DNA from: Candidatus Andersenbacteria bacterium RIFCSPHIGHO2_02_FULL_45_11
Lineage (GTDB): Bacteria > Patescibacteriota > Andersenbacteria > UBA10190
NCBI GenBank assembly: GCA_001817055.1
Contig: MHHP01000018.1
Location: 1-29,337 of the forward strand
Length of the DNA stretch: 29,337 bases
Reading direction: 5' to 3'
This document shows positions 28,398 through 29,337 of this stretch, piece after piece. The notes beneath the pieces were generated by a model. That model made no database searches. It had not been told where the DNA came from and was given only the letters and a program-made list of their open reading frames with translations. The stretch's first letter is position 1; every line of letters starts with the position of its first letter. Position numbers and translations under genes: made by a program.

Positions 28398-29337
28398 ATG
28401 CTAGAGCCATCGGTATTCGAAAAAATAAACAGCCTCCCAACCACTCCCGGTATCTATATATACAAAGACACGGTGGGTAAGGTGCTGTACGTCGGAAAGG
28501 CAAAAAACACCAAGAATCGAGTACGTTCCTACTTTACCAAAAGCGCTGATTTAGGCCCTGCAAAAGAAAGAATGATGGGGCTCATTGCAAATATCGAGAC
28601 AATTTCCACTGATACGGAACTAGAAGCGCTTGTGCTAGAAGCAAACCTCATTCGTAAACATCAGCCGCCATACAACGTATTGCTGCGCGACGACAAATAT
28701 TATTTATTTATAAAAATCACAAAAGAAGAACAGCCGCGTATTTTCCCGGTACGAAAAATCATCAATGATGGTGCGCGGTACTTTGGCCCCTATTCATCTG
28801 CGGCATCGGTGCGCGCAACGCTGCGGCTGCTCCGGAGAATATTTCCATTCAAAGGGGAAAAAGATACTGCACACGACATAATTTTCCCGCATCCCCTATT
28901 CGGCTCTCCCCCTTTTCAAGGGGGAGATGGAGGGGGTGAAAAAGATCACCAAGTAACGCACCCCACCCAGCCTCCCCTTGAAAAGGGGAGAGGCTCCGAC
29001 AAAGTTGTCGCTTTCCTCAAAGGCCAACGCCAAGAAATTATCAAAACACTGGAAGATGGAATCGCAGAATCCTCAAAAAATTTGGAGTTCGAACGTGCGG
29101 CGTTATTCCGCGATCAACTCCAGGCAATTATGCGCTTGGAAGGATTTCAAAAAGTATATCTTCCGCGCAACGAAACATTTGACGTCATCAGCATCGCACG
29201 CGACCATACCAGTAGCGCAGCAAATGTACTGCAAATCCGCGAAGGGAAACTCCTTGGCAAACAAACATTTCTATTACACCACCGACAAGACGCAATACTT
29301 TCAGATATCGTCCGCCAATTCTTACTGCAGTACTACA
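28398..29337 (+). CDS. uvrC: UvrABC system protein C, N-terminal part, lacking the cysteine cluster
   Basis: UvrC makes both cuts in nucleotide excision repair. The gene runs off the window after 313 codons. The GIY-YIG nuclease domain is clear (TTPGIYIYKD, VLYVGKAKN, LEALVLEANLIRKHQPPYNVLLRDDK, ARYFGPY). RRIFPFK follows at about 146-152, where other UvrC proteins continue with four cysteines (C...RPCL-x-Y-x-IGRC-x-x-PC) that bind an iron-sulfur cluster. Here there is no cysteine at all: FPHPLFG leads into about 30 residues encoded by palindromic element E (about 170-199), and then the normal VVAFLKGQRQEIIKTL and UVR-type NLEFERAALFRDQLQAI resume. The frame stays open throughout. The missing RNase H-like half lies outside the window. 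Confidence 0.93.
   Translation, partial: MLEPSVFEKINSLPTTPGIYIYKDTVGKVLYVGKAKNTKNRVRSYFTKSADLGPAKERMMGLIANIETISTDTELEALVLEANLIRKHQPPYNVLLRDDKYYLFIKITKEEQPRIFPVRKIINDGARYFGPYSSAASVRATLRLLRRIFPFKGEKDTAHDIIFPHPLFGSPPFQGGDGGGEKDHQVTHPTQPPLEKGRGSDKVVAFLKGQRQEIIKTLEDGIAESSKNLEFERAALFRDQLQAIMRLEGFQKVYLPRNETFDVISIARDHTSSAANVLQIREGKLLGKQTFLLHHRQDAILSDIVRQFLLQYY
28905..28990. repeat. GC-rich double-hairpin element, copy E, in frame within uvrC
   Basis: A perfect 10-bp stem with loop TTC (28905-28914 with 28918-28927) and a perfect 8-bp stem with loop GAA (28972-28979 with 28983-28990) flank GGAGGGGGTG facing CACCCCACCC. It is translated on the plus strand as SPPFQGGDGGGE and then HPTQPPLEKGRG, with no stop and no frame change in uvrC. 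Confidence 0.85.

Noticed and set aside
341..28990. The five palindromic elements as a CRISPR array or as ordinary terminators
   Set aside because: They are kilobases apart, diverged and without regular spacers. Copies C, D and E lie where a terminator makes no sense.

Overview
The window looks like the chromosome of a Candidate Phyla Radiation (Patescibacteria, Parcubacteria-like) bacterium. This is inferred from gene content: a minimal mix of housekeeping genes, BRO/antirepressor-type and DUF1704 genes, several membrane glycosyltransferases, short intergenic gaps, and few Shine-Dalgarno sequences. TGA is used as an ordinary stop, so the code is standard. The exact lineage cannot be fixed from this sequence alone.

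Layout. 1-322: the 3' end of gpmI (+), then a palindromic repeat. 5280-467 (-): a DUF4143 ATPase, a 33-aa membrane peptide, an M23 peptidase, dnaG and rpoD. 11944-5352 (-): a cell-surface set (NBR1-type Ig protein, membrane-anchored Pro/Thr protein, GT-C glycosyltransferase, FAD oxidoreductase) followed by an AbiEii-type nucleotidyltransferase pair and a DUF1704 metallopeptidase-like gene. 14079-12014 (-): BRO protein, zinc ribbon, VOC protein, then an MNT antitoxin with a drastically shortened HepT. 14107-17063: a BaiN/HI0933-type flavoprotein (+), an ABC-F ATPase (-) and a GIY-YIG protein (+). 17158-21581: tRNA-Ser, a small Cys-containing protein, pyk, a Tic20/DUF4870-like membrane protein, and groS-groL under a CIRCE operator. 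21770-25519: a coiled-coil protein (+), a wHTH-nucleotidyltransferase, a second GT-C glycosyltransferase, and an unknown 157-aa protein driven by a perfect consensus promoter. 25511-29337: uvrA (-) and uvrC (+, runs off the end) transcribed divergently.

Four signals stand out. (1) A family of 80-120 bp GC-rich double-hairpin elements occurs five times. Two copies lie in frame inside proteins, and in UvrC the element sits where the conserved cysteine cluster should be. (2) Seven genes carry an exact TATACT hexamer 6-8 nt before the start codon, and four more carry a related hexamer, which implies widespread leaderless mRNAs. (3) An unrecognised Cys/His-containing protein has TTGACA-N17-TATAAT, a strong ribosome binding site and its own terminator. 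(4) A 51-aa HepT remnant keeps the RX4HXY motif and the ATGA overlap with its MNT partner.

Functional grouping. dnaG-rpoD is the classical macromolecular-synthesis pair. gpmI and pyk are lower-glycolysis enzymes. uvrA/uvrC share one compact divergent promoter region for nucleotide excision repair. groS/groL are predicted to be HrcA-controlled. The accessory stretches (about 4150-7635 and 12014-14079) are visibly AT-richer and hold toxin-antitoxin-like and phage-like genes.
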